Positions 8,288 through 18,942 of a stretch of DNA of 64,000 nt are shown here, piece by piece. The stretch comes from Tessaracoccus lacteus (GTDB taxonomy: Bacteria; Actinomycetota; Actinomycetes; Propionibacteriales; Propionibacteriaceae). The stretch is taken from contig NZ_CP123967.1 of the NCBI RefSeq assembly GCF_029917005.1, positions 2,976,001 through 3,040,000 of the forward strand. Reading direction: 5' to 3'. Within the stretch, counting starts at the first letter, position 1. The number at the start of each line of letters is the position of its first letter. Made by a program: the position numbers and the translations under genes. Under the pieces are notes generated by a model. It saw nothing but the letters and a program-made list of their open reading frames with translations, was not told the origin of the DNA and did not search any database.

Positions 8288-9391
8288 TCAGGCCCGCGAG
8301 TCGACGACCGCCAGACCCGCGGCGCGGAACGACAGCCCGCGGCCGCTCCGGTCGACGATCAGCGCGATGAACGTGGCGCCGACGAGCACCGATGCGGCCA
8401 GCTGAAGCGCCGAGACGGCCCCGGCGGGCAGACCGGGCACCGTGGCGATCGTGCTGAGCAGAGCCCAGCCGCCAAACCCCATCAGGGAACGCGCAGCATG
8501 CCGCCAGAAGCCGGCCTTCTCCCCGCCCGGCGTCAGCCACACCGTCCGCTGGCCCAGCGACGCACCGCTCGCGGTGAACCAGGGGGCCACGACGACCAGC
8601 ATGAGGCCGACGACGCCGCCCCAGAAGACGCCGTCGACCTCGTCGAGGCGATTGGCTGGCACCTTGAGAATCCAGTACTGCGTCGCGCGCCAGCCCAGCG
8701 CGACCGACGCCTGCACCGCGGCCAGCAGCGCATAGTCGACCAGCATGCCGACCAGTCGACGGCTCCGGGTGACGAGACGGGGACGGCCACGTCGCCGCGA
8801 CTCGGAACGGGCGTCCGGAACGAAGAAGAACAACGCCCCCGCGAGGGCGGCGCCGATGAGGGCGCCGGTCGTGTTGAGGAACACGTCGTCCACATCGCCG
8901 ACCCGGTACGCGCAGGGCAGAAGGCCGAGGGCCCCCGTCGTCTGGGTGACCTCGATCGCCACCGACGCGCAGAACCCGAGCAGCGTCGCCGTGACGACCC
9001 GCCCGCCGAAGTACCGCCTCCACAGGCCGCCGAAGGGGAGGAACAGCACGACGTTGAACACGACCTGCAGGAACACGAAACTGCGCAGCAGCGAGCGGAG
9101 CCCGTTGGCCCGGTAGTAGTCGAGCAGGTCCCCGACGAAGCTGAGCGGCTTCAGGTTGCGCGGCGGCGACGGGTTGGCGGCGCACCACTGCCCATCGGGG
9201 ACGGGCAGCAGCGTGTAGGCGATCAGCGCGACCCCGTAGACGGCGACGGCCGCGGCCCCGACGACCCGCATCAGGCGGATCTGGCCCATCCGCCGCGACT
9301 CCCACACCAGGATGGGCACGAACAGCGCCACGAAGGCGGCAGCCCCCAGAAGGATGCCCACATAGGCGGGCCAGGTCCACGCGTCGATCAC
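8288..9391 (-). CDS. VanZ/RDD-domain integral membrane protein
   Basis: Polytopic membrane protein of 367 residues. The N-terminal half is a VanZ-like domain: helices at about 8-30, 42-62, 100-120 and 128-150, with FNVVLFLPFGGLWR and the conserved glutamate in SVAIEVTQ. VanZ-family proteins are linked to low-level teicoplanin resistance, but most members have no tested role. After a basic linker (RSESRRRGRPR) a second domain with RRLVGMLVDYALL resembles an RDD domain, which has three further helices and the conserved Arg/Asp pair. GTG start at 9391. The combination of VanZ and RDD is common in actinobacteria. No catalytic prediction is made. Confidence 0.85.
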   Translation of the reverse strand: MIDAWTWPAYVGILLGAAAFVALFVPILVWESRRMGQIRLMRVVGAAAVAVYGVALIAYTLLPVPDGQWCAANPSPPRNLKPLSFVGDLLDYYRANGLRSLLRSFVFLQVVFNVVLFLPFGGLWRRYFGGRVVTATLLGFCASVAIEVTQTTGALGLLPCAYRVGDVDDVFLNTTGALIGAALAGALFFFVPDARSESRRRGRPRLVTRSRRLVGMLVDYALLAAVQASVALGWRATQYWILKVPANRLDEVDGVFWGGVVGLMLVVVAPWFTASGASLGQRTVWLTPGGEKAGFWRHAARSLMGFGGWALLSTIATVPGLPAGAVSALQLAASVLVGATFIALIVDRSGRGLSFRAAGLAVVDSRA

Positions 9392-9435
9392 GTCATGAGT
9401 ATGTCAACGCCTCCCGGCGGGCCGCGACCAGCCGG

Positions 9436-10458
<1,023 letters not shown>

Positions 10459-10471
10459 GTGTAACTCCTTG

Positions 10472-11809
10472 TCAGAAAGCGAGCGAGAGCAGCATCACCG
10501 AGGCGAGGCCCGTGACGGACAGCACGGTCTCCATCAGCGACCAGGTCTTGAAGGTCTGGCCGACCGTCATGCCGAAGTACTCCTTGACCAGCCAGAAGCC
10601 CGCGTCGTTGACGTGGGAGAGGAACACCGAGCCGGAGCCGATGGCCAGCACGAGCAGCGCAAGGTGCGGGGAGGTGAGGTCTGTCGCCAGCGGGGCCATG
10701 ATGCCCGAGGCCGTGATGGTCGCGACGGTCGCGGAGCCCGTGGCGACGCGGATGAGCGCCGAGACGATCCAGCCGGCCAGGATCACGGGGATTGAGGCCT
10801 GCACGATGCCCGACGCGATGACGTCGGCGATGCCGGAGTCGACCAGCGTCTGCTTGAAGCCGCCGCCCGCCGCAACGATCAACAGGATGCTGGCGATCGG
10901 CGCGAAGGAGGAGCCGACGGTGTCGGAGACCTGCTTCAGGGTGCGGCCCAAGGTGTAGCCCAGGAGGAACATCGCGACGACGGTGGTGATGGTCAGCGCG
11001 ATCAGCGGCGTGCCCACGAACACGACGGCCTGGCCGAGCCCGGACTCCTCGGAGCCCGCCATCTCCACGACGGTGCGGGCGAGCATGAGGACCACGGGAA
11101 GCAGGACGACGATCAGCGCCGCGGCGAAGGAGGGCCTGCGGCCGTCGCGGGCATCCGTGTCGACCTCGCCGAGGAAGTTCTCGCGGGCCGGGATCGGGAC
11201 CCACTTCGCCATCACGCGGCCGAGGATCGGGCCGGAGATCGCGACGCAGGGGATGGCGACGAGCAGGCCGAAGCCCAGCGTCAGGCCGAGGTTGGCGCCC
11301 AGCGCGTCGATCGCGATCAGGGGTCCGGGGTGCGGAGGCACGAGGCCGTGCAGCGCGGAGAGGCCGGCGAGCGCGGGGATGCCGAGCAGGATCACGGGCA
11401 GCTTGGCGCGGTGCGCGGCGAACATCACGACGGGGATCAGGATCACGACGCCGACCTCGAAGAACAGCGGGATGCCGACGACGAAGGCGATGAGCGCCAT
11501 GGCCCATGGCAGCCGCTTCACGGGGGTCTTCGCGAGGATGGTATCGACGATCACATCGGCGCCGCCCGAGTGGACGAGCAGTGTGCCGATGATCGAGCCG
11601 AGCACGATCAGCAGGCCGACGCCCGCAATGGTGTCGCCGAGCCCCGTCGTGAAGGAGGAGAACAGGTCCTGGTAGGGGGTTCCGGCCGCGATGGCCATCG
11701 TGCCGGCGCCGGCCATCAGCGCCAGGAAGGGATGGATCTTGAGCCAGACGATGAGCGCGACGATGACGGCGATACCTGCCAGGGCCGCGAGAACGAGCTG
11801 AGTGGTCAT
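10472..11809 (-). CDS. gntP: Gluconate:H+ symporter, GntP family
   Basis: Imports gluconate across the cytoplasmic membrane. The 445-residue chain from ATG 11809 (GGAG 7 nt upstream) matches the usual GntP length and is almost wholly hydrophobic. Family blocks include LIVWLKIHPFLALMAG, GLVPPHPGPLIAIDALGAN, then GSATVATITASGIM and SVFLSHVNDAGFWLVKEYFG. A longer in-frame reading upstream overlaps gntK in another frame and is not real. Between gntK (14 bp upstream) and gnd; the order matches the reaction path from uptake to phosphogluconate. Confidence 0.94.
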   Translation of the reverse strand: MTTQLVLAALAGIAVIVALIVWLKIHPFLALMAGAGTMAIAAGTPYQDLFSSFTTGLGDTIAGVGLLIVLGSIIGTLLVHSGGADVIVDTILAKTPVKRLPWAMALIAFVVGIPLFFEVGVVILIPVVMFAAHRAKLPVILLGIPALAGLSALHGLVPPHPGPLIAIDALGANLGLTLGFGLLVAIPCVAISGPILGRVMAKWVPIPARENFLGEVDTDARDGRRPSFAAALIVVLLPVVLMLARTVVEMAGSEESGLGQAVVFVGTPLIALTITTVVAMFLLGYTLGRTLKQVSDTVGSSFAPIASILLIVAAGGGFKQTLVDSGIADVIASGIVQASIPVILAGWIVSALIRVATGSATVATITASGIMAPLATDLTSPHLALLVLAIGSGSVFLSHVNDAGFWLVKEYFGMTVGQTFKTWSLMETVLSVTGLASVMLLSLAF

Positions 11810-11823
11810 GGGTGACTCCGGTG

Positions 11824-12369
11824 TCAGTGGTGGGTGTGGTAGTCGGCAGCGACGAGGTGCAGCCGCGAGACGATCTCGTCGGTGATCTCCTCTGTGGTCT
11901 GGTTGACGTCGACGACGATGCCGTCCTCGTCGTCGCCCAGGGGTTCGAGCGTCGCGATCTGCGACGGCAGCAGCGAGGTGGGCATGAAGTGCCCCGCGCG
12001 GGCGGCCATCCGCTCGGCGATCAGCTTCTCGGCCCCGGCCAGGTGCACGCAGATCGTGCGGCCGGGAGCCTCGCGGAGCTTGTCGCGGTAGACGCGGCGC
12101 AGCGCGGAGCAGGTGACGAGCGTGTCCCTGCCCGCGGCGTCCTCGACGTGGGTCCACGTCACGATCCGCTCCAGCCAGGGCCAGCGGTCCTCGTCGGTGA
12201 GCGGGTGCCCGGCTTGCATCTTGGCGACGTTCGCCTCGGGGTGGAAGGCGTCGCCCTCCGCCACCGACCAGCCGAGCCGGTCTGCCAGCGCGTGCAGGAT
12301 CGTGGTCTTCCCGGAGCCCGCGACGCCCATGAGGACCAGGTGGATGCTCTGGTGGTCTGTATCCGTCAT
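11824..12369 (-). CDS. gntK: Gluconokinase
   Basis: Phosphorylates gluconate to 6-phosphogluconate. The 181 residues carry a P-loop at once (LVLMGVAGSGKTTI, residues 12-25), then EGDAFHPEANVAKMQAGHPLTDEDRWPWL, which binds the sugar, and CSALRRVYRDKLR. C-terminal HFMPTSLLPSQIATLEPL is the family's lid and adenine region. Start set at ATG 12369 with GAAGGG 8 nt upstream, which matches the family's typical length; in-frame codons further upstream fall in the promoter region. First gene of the operon, divergent from its probable regulator. Confidence 0.95.
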   Translation of the reverse strand: MTDTDHQSIHLVLMGVAGSGKTTILHALADRLGWSVAEGDAFHPEANVAKMQAGHPLTDEDRWPWLERIVTWTHVEDAAGRDTLVTCSALRRVYRDKLREAPGRTICVHLAGAEKLIAERMAARAGHFMPTSLLPSQIATLEPLGDDEDGIVVDVNQTTEEITDEIVSRLHLVAADYHTHH

Positions 12370-12515
12370 CTTTGACCCTTCTCGTCGGGCATCTGTGCCC
12401 GTCTGTGGGATGACCATAACCCGTAAAGGTGTTCCTTGACAAGAGAATCGTATTACCTTTCTTTGCACAGGGAGTCCGTGAGGCACGCAGGGTATGCCCT
12501 CACTAAACTCGGGTC
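12370..12515. promoter_or_regulatory. Divergent control region of the gluconate operon and its regulator
   Basis: The 146 bp hold two start sites. AAAGGT (12425-12430) and ACCTTT (12455-12460) form inverted arms that may be a FadR-type operator. On the minus strand TTGTCA followed about 18 bp later by TATGGT is a reasonable promoter for gntK. The regulator's own -10 is listed separately. Confidence 0.45.
12504..12509 (+). promoter_or_regulatory. -10 box TAAACT of the gluconate regulator gene
   Basis: TAAACT ends 6 nt before ATG 12516; the bases between (CGGGTC) contain no ribosome site. Confidence 0.6.
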
Positions 12516-13253
12516 ATGAGAATCGACGTCGATCCGGCCGGCGAAGCGACCGGCCCCGGAGGCCTCCTGCATGAGGGGGTCACCCGCACGCTGGGCATCG
12601 AGATCATCGACGGCGTCTGGGAGATCGGCCAGCCCCAGACGCTGGAGGACATCCAGGGCCGGTTCAACGTCTCCCGCACGGTCGCGCGCGAGGCGGCACG
12701 CCAGCTCGAGACGATGGGCCTGGTGCGGACCCGCCGACGGCACGGGCTGGTCGCACAGGAGAAGTCGCTGTGGCACGTGCTCGACTCCTCACTCATCGAT
12801 CTGCGGCTCCACTCCACGCGACGCGAGGAACAGCTCCGCTCCCTCACGCACCTGCGCCTGGCCGTCGAGCCGGCAGCGGCGGAAGGCGCGGCCCGCAACG
12901 GCGACGTGCACGCCCGTGCGCGGCTGATGCCCCTGGCCTCGGAGCTGCGCAGGCTCGGCGAGGCGGGCGAGCTGACCGAGTTCCTCCAGGTGGACATCGA
13001 CTTCCACCGCACGATCCTGGCGCTGAGCGGCAACGAGCTGTTCGCCGCGCTGAGCGACATCGTCGCCGTCGTGCTGACCGGCCGTACGGAGCTCGGCCTG
13101 ATGCCCCCCCGCCCACAGCCCGAGGCCCTCGACGGCCACGAGGCCGTCGCCGAGGCGATCTTCCGCGGGGACCCCGCGACCGCGCGCTTCGCGATGCAGG
13201 CCATCCTCGACGAGGTGCGCGACGCCGTCGTTCTACCGGGGTCGCCCACCTGA
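12516..13253 (+). CDS. FadR/GntR-family transcriptional regulator of gluconate genes
   Basis: DNA-binding repressor of 245 residues. The winged helix spans about residues 12-85: HEGVTRTLGIEIIDGVWEIG, then QTLEDIQGRFNVSRTVAREAARQLETMGLVRTRRRHG. The C-terminal FCD ligand domain (about 100-235) is all-helical with LTEFLQVDIDFHRTILALSGN, whose Asp and His positions usually bind a metal and an organic acid. The gene is divergent from gntK, and gluconate or 6-phosphogluconate is the likely inducer, by inference from position. Probably leaderless from the TAAACT box, which would let DNA binding in the 146-bp gap control both directions. Confidence 0.88.
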   Translation: MRIDVDPAGEATGPGGLLHEGVTRTLGIEIIDGVWEIGQPQTLEDIQGRFNVSRTVAREAARQLETMGLVRTRRRHGLVAQEKSLWHVLDSSLIDLRLHSTRREEQLRSLTHLRLAVEPAAAEGAARNGDVHARARLMPLASELRRLGEAGELTEFLQVDIDFHRTILALSGNELFAALSDIVAVVLTGRTELGLMPPRPQPEALDGHEAVAEAIFRGDPATARFAMQAILDEVRDAVVLPGSPT

Positions 13254-13304
13254 GGGCGTCCGCGCGTCGGGAGGCTTTGCTGCGGGGCCGCCGCGGCGTC
13301 CGAC

Positions 13305-13310
13305 TACCAT
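13305..13310 (+). promoter_or_regulatory. -10 box TACCAT of the DUF6049-like gene
   Basis: TACCAT, 6 nt (GAGACG), then GTG 13317. No Shine-Dalgarno. Confidence 0.5.
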
Positions 13311-13316
13311 GAGACG

Positions 13317-15212
13317 GTGATTTCCTCCCGGTTGCTGCGCGCAGCCCTCGCCGCCGCGCTGTTCGCCGTGACCCTCGTCAGCGCCTCCGCGCGCCCGGCT
13401 CTCGCCGCCGGAGAGTTCCTCGACGTCACCATCTCCTCGGTCTCGACGGCGACGATCGACCTCACGGAGCCGGACCAGGTCATCACGCTCAAGGGCACGG
13501 TCACCAACGTCTCCACGGTGCCGATCCGCTTCGCCAACGTGCACTTCTGGCGTTCCCCCACCCCACTGGCAAGCAGCGCCGCCGTCACCGCGGCGCTCGA
13601 GGCGCCGCCCGCGGGCGAACGCCTGAACCAGAGCGAGGACAACTACTTCACCATCTCGCAGGAGGACGAGTTCGGGCCAGGCGAACGAGTGGACTTCACC
13701 GTCAGCGGCACCGTCGCCCAGCTGACGGACGAGGGCACACCGCTGACCGCCACCGATGTGGTGTACCTGATCGGCGTCCAGGTCCGGGGGCTGCCCAACG
13801 ATGCGACCGGCCGCAGCGTCGTCGGCCGCGAAGCCATCGCGATGGCCGCCACCGGCCGGAGCGTCGAGTCCTCATCGGTGGTGCTGCTGACCGCCACGCC
13901 GACGTGGACGACCGACGGCACCTTCATCGACAACTCCCTCGAGGACGAGCTCGGCGGGCGACTCGAGACGCTGCTCGGCAGCGCGAGCCGCACCGACGTC
14001 GTGACCGCCCTCGACCCGGCCCTCTACGAGGCGGCCCAGAAGATGTCCGGCACCCACACCGTCGGGGAGGACGAGGAGTCGGGCAGCGGCGTCGCGCTGC
14101 GCTGGGTGCGCCGCGTCGACGAGCTGATCGCGGCGGGATCCGTCTGGCGGCTGCCCTACGGCAACCCCGACCTGGTCCGCGCCGCAGCAAGCGGCGCGCT
14201 CTCCCCGACGCTCGAAGCCGCCGCGTCCGCCACCCCCGAGGCGCTGCTCGACCTGCCGAGCGTTGCGGTCCTGTCATCCGGCGCCGACGAGTCGATGCTG
14301 GCGGACCTCAGCGACATCGACACCGTGATCGTCGACGGAGGCTCCGGCTCGCAGGCCGGCGCCCCCAGCGTCATCATGGCCGCGTCGCAGGCTGAGCTCG
14401 GCGGCCTCGAGGAGGGCGTGCAACTCGCGAGACAGGTGGCCGACGACCTGGTCGCCGACCGCACCCCCCTCTACCTGATCACCACGGCCGCCGAGGCGAG
14501 GCGCGATGCCGAACTCGACCACCTGCGCACCCGCACCGTCCCCACGACCATGCCGCAGTCCGCGCTGGTCTGGCCGACGGACACCACGGTGGCTGCCTGG
14601 AGCGACGTCGCCGATGCCCTGCACGATGCCCGCGGCAACGCCGGGCTGATCGGCGACCTGAGCGGAACCGAGCCCGCAGGGATCGACTCCCTCTTCGCGA
14701 CCGCCTTCAGCGCCGACTTCGCCACGCAGGCGGATGCGCTGGCCTGGACAAGGGCGAACGCCCCCGAACGCGTCTCGAATGACGCCGTCACCCTGCGCGC
14801 GGCGGCGTCCTTCGTGATGGGTTCGCGCACCAACACATTCCCGGCCACTCTGACCAACACGCTCGCCGTCCCCGTGACCGTGGACGTCCGCTTCACCTCC
14901 GACTCCCCCCAACGCATCCGCGTGCCCGACCTGGAGAGCGTCACCGTCCAACCGGGCGAGGCCCTGACGCTCGAGGTAGTGCCAGAGGCCTCCTCCAACG
15001 GCGTCTCACTGGTCCACGCCCAGGTGACAAGCACCGGCGGCGTGCCCATCGACGCTCCGGTGACCATCGAGATCACTGCGACGAACTTCGGGCGTGTCGG
15101 CTGGATCATCATCGTCGTCTCGGGTGCAGTGGTACTCGGCGGCACCGCGTGGCGGATCCGCACCGTCCGGCGCGAACGCGCCAGGGCGGAGTCCGAGGGG
15201 GTCCAGCCGTGA
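13317..15212 (+). CDS. Secreted, membrane-anchored DUF6049-like envelope protein
   Basis: Extracytoplasmic protein of 631 residues. A signal peptide occupies about 1-31 (LRAALAAALFAVTLVSASARPALAA). A beta-rich domain follows (about 35-170), then an alpha/beta middle part with LPYGNPDLVRAAASGALSP, and a late beta-sandwich-like region (about 500-585). One membrane helix near 594-613 (VGWIIIVVSGAVVLGGTAWRI) and a basic tail anchor it. In many actinobacteria such a gene precedes murJ, as here, where the stop overlaps the murJ GTG by 4 nt. The pairing suggests a role in peptidoglycan or envelope assembly, but no biochemical function is known to me. Confidence 0.85.
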   Translation: MISSRLLRAALAAALFAVTLVSASARPALAAGEFLDVTISSVSTATIDLTEPDQVITLKGTVTNVSTVPIRFANVHFWRSPTPLASSAAVTAALEAPPAGERLNQSEDNYFTISQEDEFGPGERVDFTVSGTVAQLTDEGTPLTATDVVYLIGVQVRGLPNDATGRSVVGREAIAMAATGRSVESSSVVLLTATPTWTTDGTFIDNSLEDELGGRLETLLGSASRTDVVTALDPALYEAAQKMSGTHTVGEDEESGSGVALRWVRRVDELIAAGSVWRLPYGNPDLVRAAASGALSPTLEAAASATPEALLDLPSVAVLSSGADESMLADLSDIDTVIVDGGSGSQAGAPSVIMAASQAELGGLEEGVQLARQVADDLVADRTPLYLITTAAEARRDAELDHLRTRTVPTTMPQSALVWPTDTTVAAWSDVADALHDARGNAGLIGDLSGTEPAGIDSLFATAFSADFATQADALAWTRANAPERVSNDAVTLRAAASFVMGSRTNTFPATLTNTLAVPVTVDVRFTSDSPQRIRVPDLESVTVQPGEALTLEVVPEASSNGVSLVHAQVTSTGGVPIDAPVTIEITATNFGRVGWIIIVVSGAVVLGGTAWRIRTVRRERARAESEGVQP

Positions 15213-18200
15213 GCCAGGTCAGCAGCACGAAGAAACTCCTGTCGGCCAGCGCCTTCATGGCCGCGGGCACCATGATCTCGCGCGTCCTCGGCGTCGTCCG
15301 CGTCATGATGGTCGCGTTCATCCTCGGCAACGGCACCCGCCAGGCCGACATGCTCAACATCGCCACGATGGTGCCCAACGCGCTCTACATCCTGCTGGCG
15401 GGCGGGGCGCTGAACACGGTCCTCGTGCCGCAGATCGTCAGGGCCATCAAGAACGACGACGACGGCGGCGAGGCGTACACCAACCGCATCATGACGGCCT
15501 TCATGATCGCCGTCACGGCCGTGGCGATCATCATCACGGCGGCCGCTCCGCTCGTCACACAGCTGTACACGTCGGCGGACTGGCGCGTCGAGGAGCTCTC
15601 GTCGCAGTACGCGGCGATGGTCGCGCTGACCTACCTGACGCTGCCGCAGATCTTCTTCTACGGCGCGTTCTTCCTGTTCGGCCAGATCCTCAACGCACGC
15701 GACAAGTTCGGCCCGATGATGTGGGCCCCCATCACGAACAACGTGATCTCCATCCTCACGATGGGCGTCTACTTCGTCGTCTGGGGCAACGGCGACGACC
15801 ACTCCCAAGCCTTCACCACCGCGCAGATCCTGGTGCTCGGCATCGGCTCGACGCTCGGCATCGCCGCCCAGCTCATCACCCTGCTGCCGTTCATCCGTCG
15901 CGTCGGGTTCAAGCTGCGGCCCCGCTTCGACCTGAAGGGGACGGGGCTGGGGAAGACGTTCTCGCTGACCAAGTGGACGTTCGGCTTCGTCGCGGTGAAC
16001 CAGGTCGCCCTGATGCTGGTCAACCAGCTGGCCACGTCGGCGACCGCGACCGGCCACGGCGCCGGCGCGACGGTGTACTCCAACGCCCACCTGCTGTGGA
16101 TCCTGCCGCACTCGCTCATCACCGTCTCGCTCGCCACCGCGATGCTCCCCAACGCCTCGCGGCTCGCGGCCAGCGGTGACAGCGCCGGCGTCGCGCAGGA
16201 GTTCACCAAGACCATCCGGCTGTCCCTGATCGCGATCGTGCCCGCCACCGTCGCGTTCATGTCGCTCTCCGGCCCGATGGCGATGCTCCTGTTCGGGCAC
16301 GGCACCGGCTCCGAGGACGCCAGCTGGATCGCCTGGACCCTCATGGGCTTCGCGATCGGTCTGATCCCCTACACGGTGCAGTTCGTCTGCCTCCGCACGT
16401 TCTACGCGCTGGAGGACACCCGGACGCCCTTCATGCTGCAGATCATCATCGCGGGCACCAACATGCTCGGCGCCTGGTTGCTCGTCTGGGTGGTCACCGA
16501 CCCGGGCTGGGTCGCGGCCGCGCTCGCCACGGCCTTCTCGCTCGCATACCTGATCGGTGTGTTCTTCTCGTGGCAGGCGCTCAAGAAGCGGATCCCCGAC
16601 CTCGACGGCGGCCAGCTGGTCCTCCACATCGTGCGGTTGCTGCTCGGATCCTCCATCGGCGGTGTCGCCGCGTACTTCCTGACGGACCCGATCATCAACC
16701 TGATCCCGAGCGCCGTGGTCGGCGACATCGTCGCGCTGATCGTCGGCGGGGTGCTGATCCTCGCGGCCTACCTGCTGATCGCCAAGGCCCTGCACGTGCG
16801 CGAGCTTGCCAACCTCGGTGAGCTGGTCCGCACCCGATTCGGCCGCCGCGGCACCGGGGACTCCGCCTCCGAGGAGGACGCGAGCGAGCTCTCCGCCCGC
16901 GAGCAGCTGTTCGACGACCAGCTGCCGACGCTCATCCAGCCGGCGATCGTCGACGAGTCCCCACGTCGGGGGGCCGATGACGTCCCCGACTTCGATCCGC
17001 CGACCGTCATCCGCACCAGGCCTGCGATGACAACACACACGTTCGAGGGCACCGAGGCCGGGCCGGCGACCGCGCCCATGGCCGCCGTGACCGAACCCGC
17101 CCCGCCTGCCGACGACGAGGGCTTCGACCTCGATTCCGTGTTCCGGCCCGCGGAGGAGCCCGAACCCGAGGCGGAGGCGACGCAGCGCATCGCCACCGTC
17201 GGCACGCTGCTGCAGACCCGCTACGAGCTGGAGGAGTTGCTCACCACGCGTCTCGGGACGGAGTCCTGGCGGGCTCACGACCAGGTGTTGTCGCGCGACG
17301 TCGTCGTGCACGTCGTCGCACCGGGCGATGCGCGCATCACGTCCCTGCTGGCTGCGGCCCGCAAGGGCGCCGCCGCCACCGACTCGCGGTTCCTGCGCGT
17401 CCTTGACGCGGACGAGATCGTGGATCCCACCGCCGGCATCGGCGCCTACGTCGTGGCGGAGTTCGCCCCCGGCCGCACGCTGGGTGATCTGCTGAGGGGG
17501 GGACCGCTGAGCGCCATCGAAGCGGCCTTCGTCGCCCGCGAGCTGGGCGATGCCCTGGTCGGCGTACACGCTCAGGGCCTCTTCCACGAGCAGATCAACC
17601 CGGAGTCGGTCATCATCACGACCGTCGGCGCGGTCCGGCTCGTCGGCTTCGGCATCGACGCGACGCTGGCGGCGGATGAGCGTCCGGTCTCCTGGTCGGA
17701 CCGCGAGTCCGCGGACGTCGTCGGCCTCGGCAGGCTCCTCTACGCGATGCTGGTCAGTCACTGGCCGGGGGACGACGAGTTCGGGCTTCCTGCCGCGCCG
17801 ATCATCGCCGGCGAGACCGCACCCGCGCACACCGTACAGGTGGGTGTCTCCCCCGCCCTCGACCGCATCTGCAGCGCCACGATCACCGAGCGGGGGGCCG
17901 CCGGGGAACGGAGGATCACCACCGCCGCTCAGTTCGTCACGGCCCTCGTCCAGGTGCTCGGCTCGGCCGACGCGTCGGCGGACCTCGAGGCCCGCGTCCG
18001 CTCCTGGGCACCCGCAGCACCGTCGTGGACCGCGGCCTCCGGTCAGCGGCCCGACCTGGCGCTCTCCCTGGCCCCCGGCGGTTCGGCGACGCGCTCAGAG
18101 GCTTCCGGCTCCTCGAGCGGCGAGGCCGCCGGAGCCGCTCTCGGCTCTTCTCGAGATGCGACGGACGCCGGCTTCCCAGGAGGCCCCACCGGCCAGCTGA

Positions 18201-18907
18201 GCCGACTCGACCGTCTGGCGGCAGGCAGCGACGCGGCCGGCGACCAGGACCCGGCCGAAGGCGATGCGGGGATGGCCGCGCGACGCGAGCCGGAATCCCG
18301 CCGCGGCCTGTGGATCGTGCTGATCCTCGCCACGGCGGCGCTCGTCATCTCGCTGATCCTCGTCGGCATGAACAGCATCCGCGACAACGCCGCCGATCCC
18401 GCAGCCTCCGTATCCGCGGGCGGCACCGCCTCGGCGGAGCAGTCCGGCGTCCCCGAACCCATCGCGATCGCCTCAGCGAGCGACTTCGACCCCGAGGCGG
18501 ACGGCGGTAACGGCGAGGAGAATCCGGACGGGGTCGCAGCCGTGATCGACGGCGACCCGGCGACCAGCTGGCAGACCATGCGCTACCTCAACCGGCCGAA
18601 CCTCGGCGGGCTGAAGCCAGGCGTCGGCATCGTGCTCGACCTGGGCGAGGAGCAGCAGGTGGCATCGGTCGATCTGCAGCTGACGGGCGGCACGACCACC
18701 GTCGAGCTGCGGGTGCCGAACGGCTCGGAGGCGTCGATGCGCACGTCGGCCAACTGGAACGTCGTCGCGACGGACAAGGTCAAGGGCTCGGGCACCATCG
18801 AGCTCGACGAGCCCGTCTCGACCCGGTACCTGCTCGTCTACTTCACCAATCTCCCCGAGGTCGACGGCGGCTACCGCGCCGAGGTCAACGAGATCACCGT
18901 CCGCTGA
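15209..18907 (+). CDS. murJ: Lipid II flippase MurJ fused to a pseudokinase and an extracellular domain
   Basis: Flips lipid II for peptidoglycan synthesis. Starts at GTG 15209 (GAGGGGG upstream, GTGA overlap with the previous stop); 1232 residues. About 1-530 is the MurJ/MviN core: MISRVLGVVRVMMVAFILG, then multiple helices. A charged linker leads to a kinase-like domain at about 667-930. It lacks the VAIK lysine, the HRD aspartate (HEQINPESV instead) and DFG (VGFGID instead), so it is a pseudokinase, as in mycobacterial MviN, where it recruits an FHA protein after phosphorylation. A helix at about 1033-1055 (WIVLILATAALVISLIL) then leads outside to a discoidin-like domain (about 1082-1232). 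Co-transcribed with the DUF6049-like gene. Confidence 0.93.
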   Translation: MSQVSSTKKLLSASAFMAAGTMISRVLGVVRVMMVAFILGNGTRQADMLNIATMVPNALYILLAGGALNTVLVPQIVRAIKNDDDGGEAYTNRIMTAFMIAVTAVAIIITAAAPLVTQLYTSADWRVEELSSQYAAMVALTYLTLPQIFFYGAFFLFGQILNARDKFGPMMWAPITNNVISILTMGVYFVVWGNGDDHSQAFTTAQILVLGIGSTLGIAAQLITLLPFIRRVGFKLRPRFDLKGTGLGKTFSLTKWTFGFVAVNQVALMLVNQLATSATATGHGAGATVYSNAHLLWILPHSLITVSLATAMLPNASRLAASGDSAGVAQEFTKTIRLSLIAIVPATVAFMSLSGPMAMLLFGHGTGSEDASWIAWTLMGFAIGLIPYTVQFVCLRTFYALEDTRTPFMLQIIIAGTNMLGAWLLVWVVTDPGWVAAALATAFSLAYLIGVFFSWQALKKRIPDLDGGQLVLHIVRLLLGSSIGGVAAYFLTDPIINLIPSAVVGDIVALIVGGVLILAAYLLIAKALHVRELANLGELVRTRFGRRGTGDSASEEDASELSAREQLFDDQLPTLIQPAIVDESPRRGADDVPDFDPPTVIRTRPAMTTHTFEGTEAGPATAPMAAVTEPAPPADDEGFDLDSVFRPAEEPEPEAEATQRIATVGTLLQTRYELEELLTTRLGTESWRAHDQVLSRDVVVHVVAPGDARITSLLAAARKGAAATDSRFLRVLDADEIVDPTAGIGAYVVAEFAPGRTLGDLLRGGPLSAIEAAFVARELGDALVGVHAQGLFHEQINPESVIITTVGAVRLVGFGIDATLAADERPVSWSDRESADVVGLGRLLYAMLVSHWPGDDEFGLPAAPIIAGETAPAHTVQVGVSPALDRICSATITERGAAGERRITTAAQFVTALVQVLGSADASADLEARVRSWAPAAPSWTAASGQRPDLALSLAPGGSATRSEASGSSSGEAAGAALGSSRDATDAGFPGGPTGQLSRLDRLAAGSDAAGDQDPAEGDAGMAARREPESRRGLWIVLILATAALVISLILVGMNSIRDNAADPAASVSAGGTASAEQSGVPEPIAIASASDFDPEADGGNGEENPDGVAAVIDGDPATSWQTMRYLNRPNLGGLKPGVGIVLDLGEEQQVASVDLQLTGGTTTVELRVPNGSEASMRTSANWNVVATDKVKGSGTIELDEPVSTRYLLVYFTNLPEVDGGYRAEVNEITVR

Positions 18908-18942
18908 CCCCCTCCCCCGCCCCGTGTTCCGCTCCTCCCCGG

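Noticed and set aside
12453-13249. Minus-strand frames opposite the gluconate regulator
   Set aside because: No ribosome site or family motif; the plus-strand FadR-type protein explains the coding signal.
14471-17830. 1119-residue minus-strand frame across the DUF6049-like and murJ genes
   Set aside because: Shadow of strongly coding plus-strand genes; no domain and biased residues.
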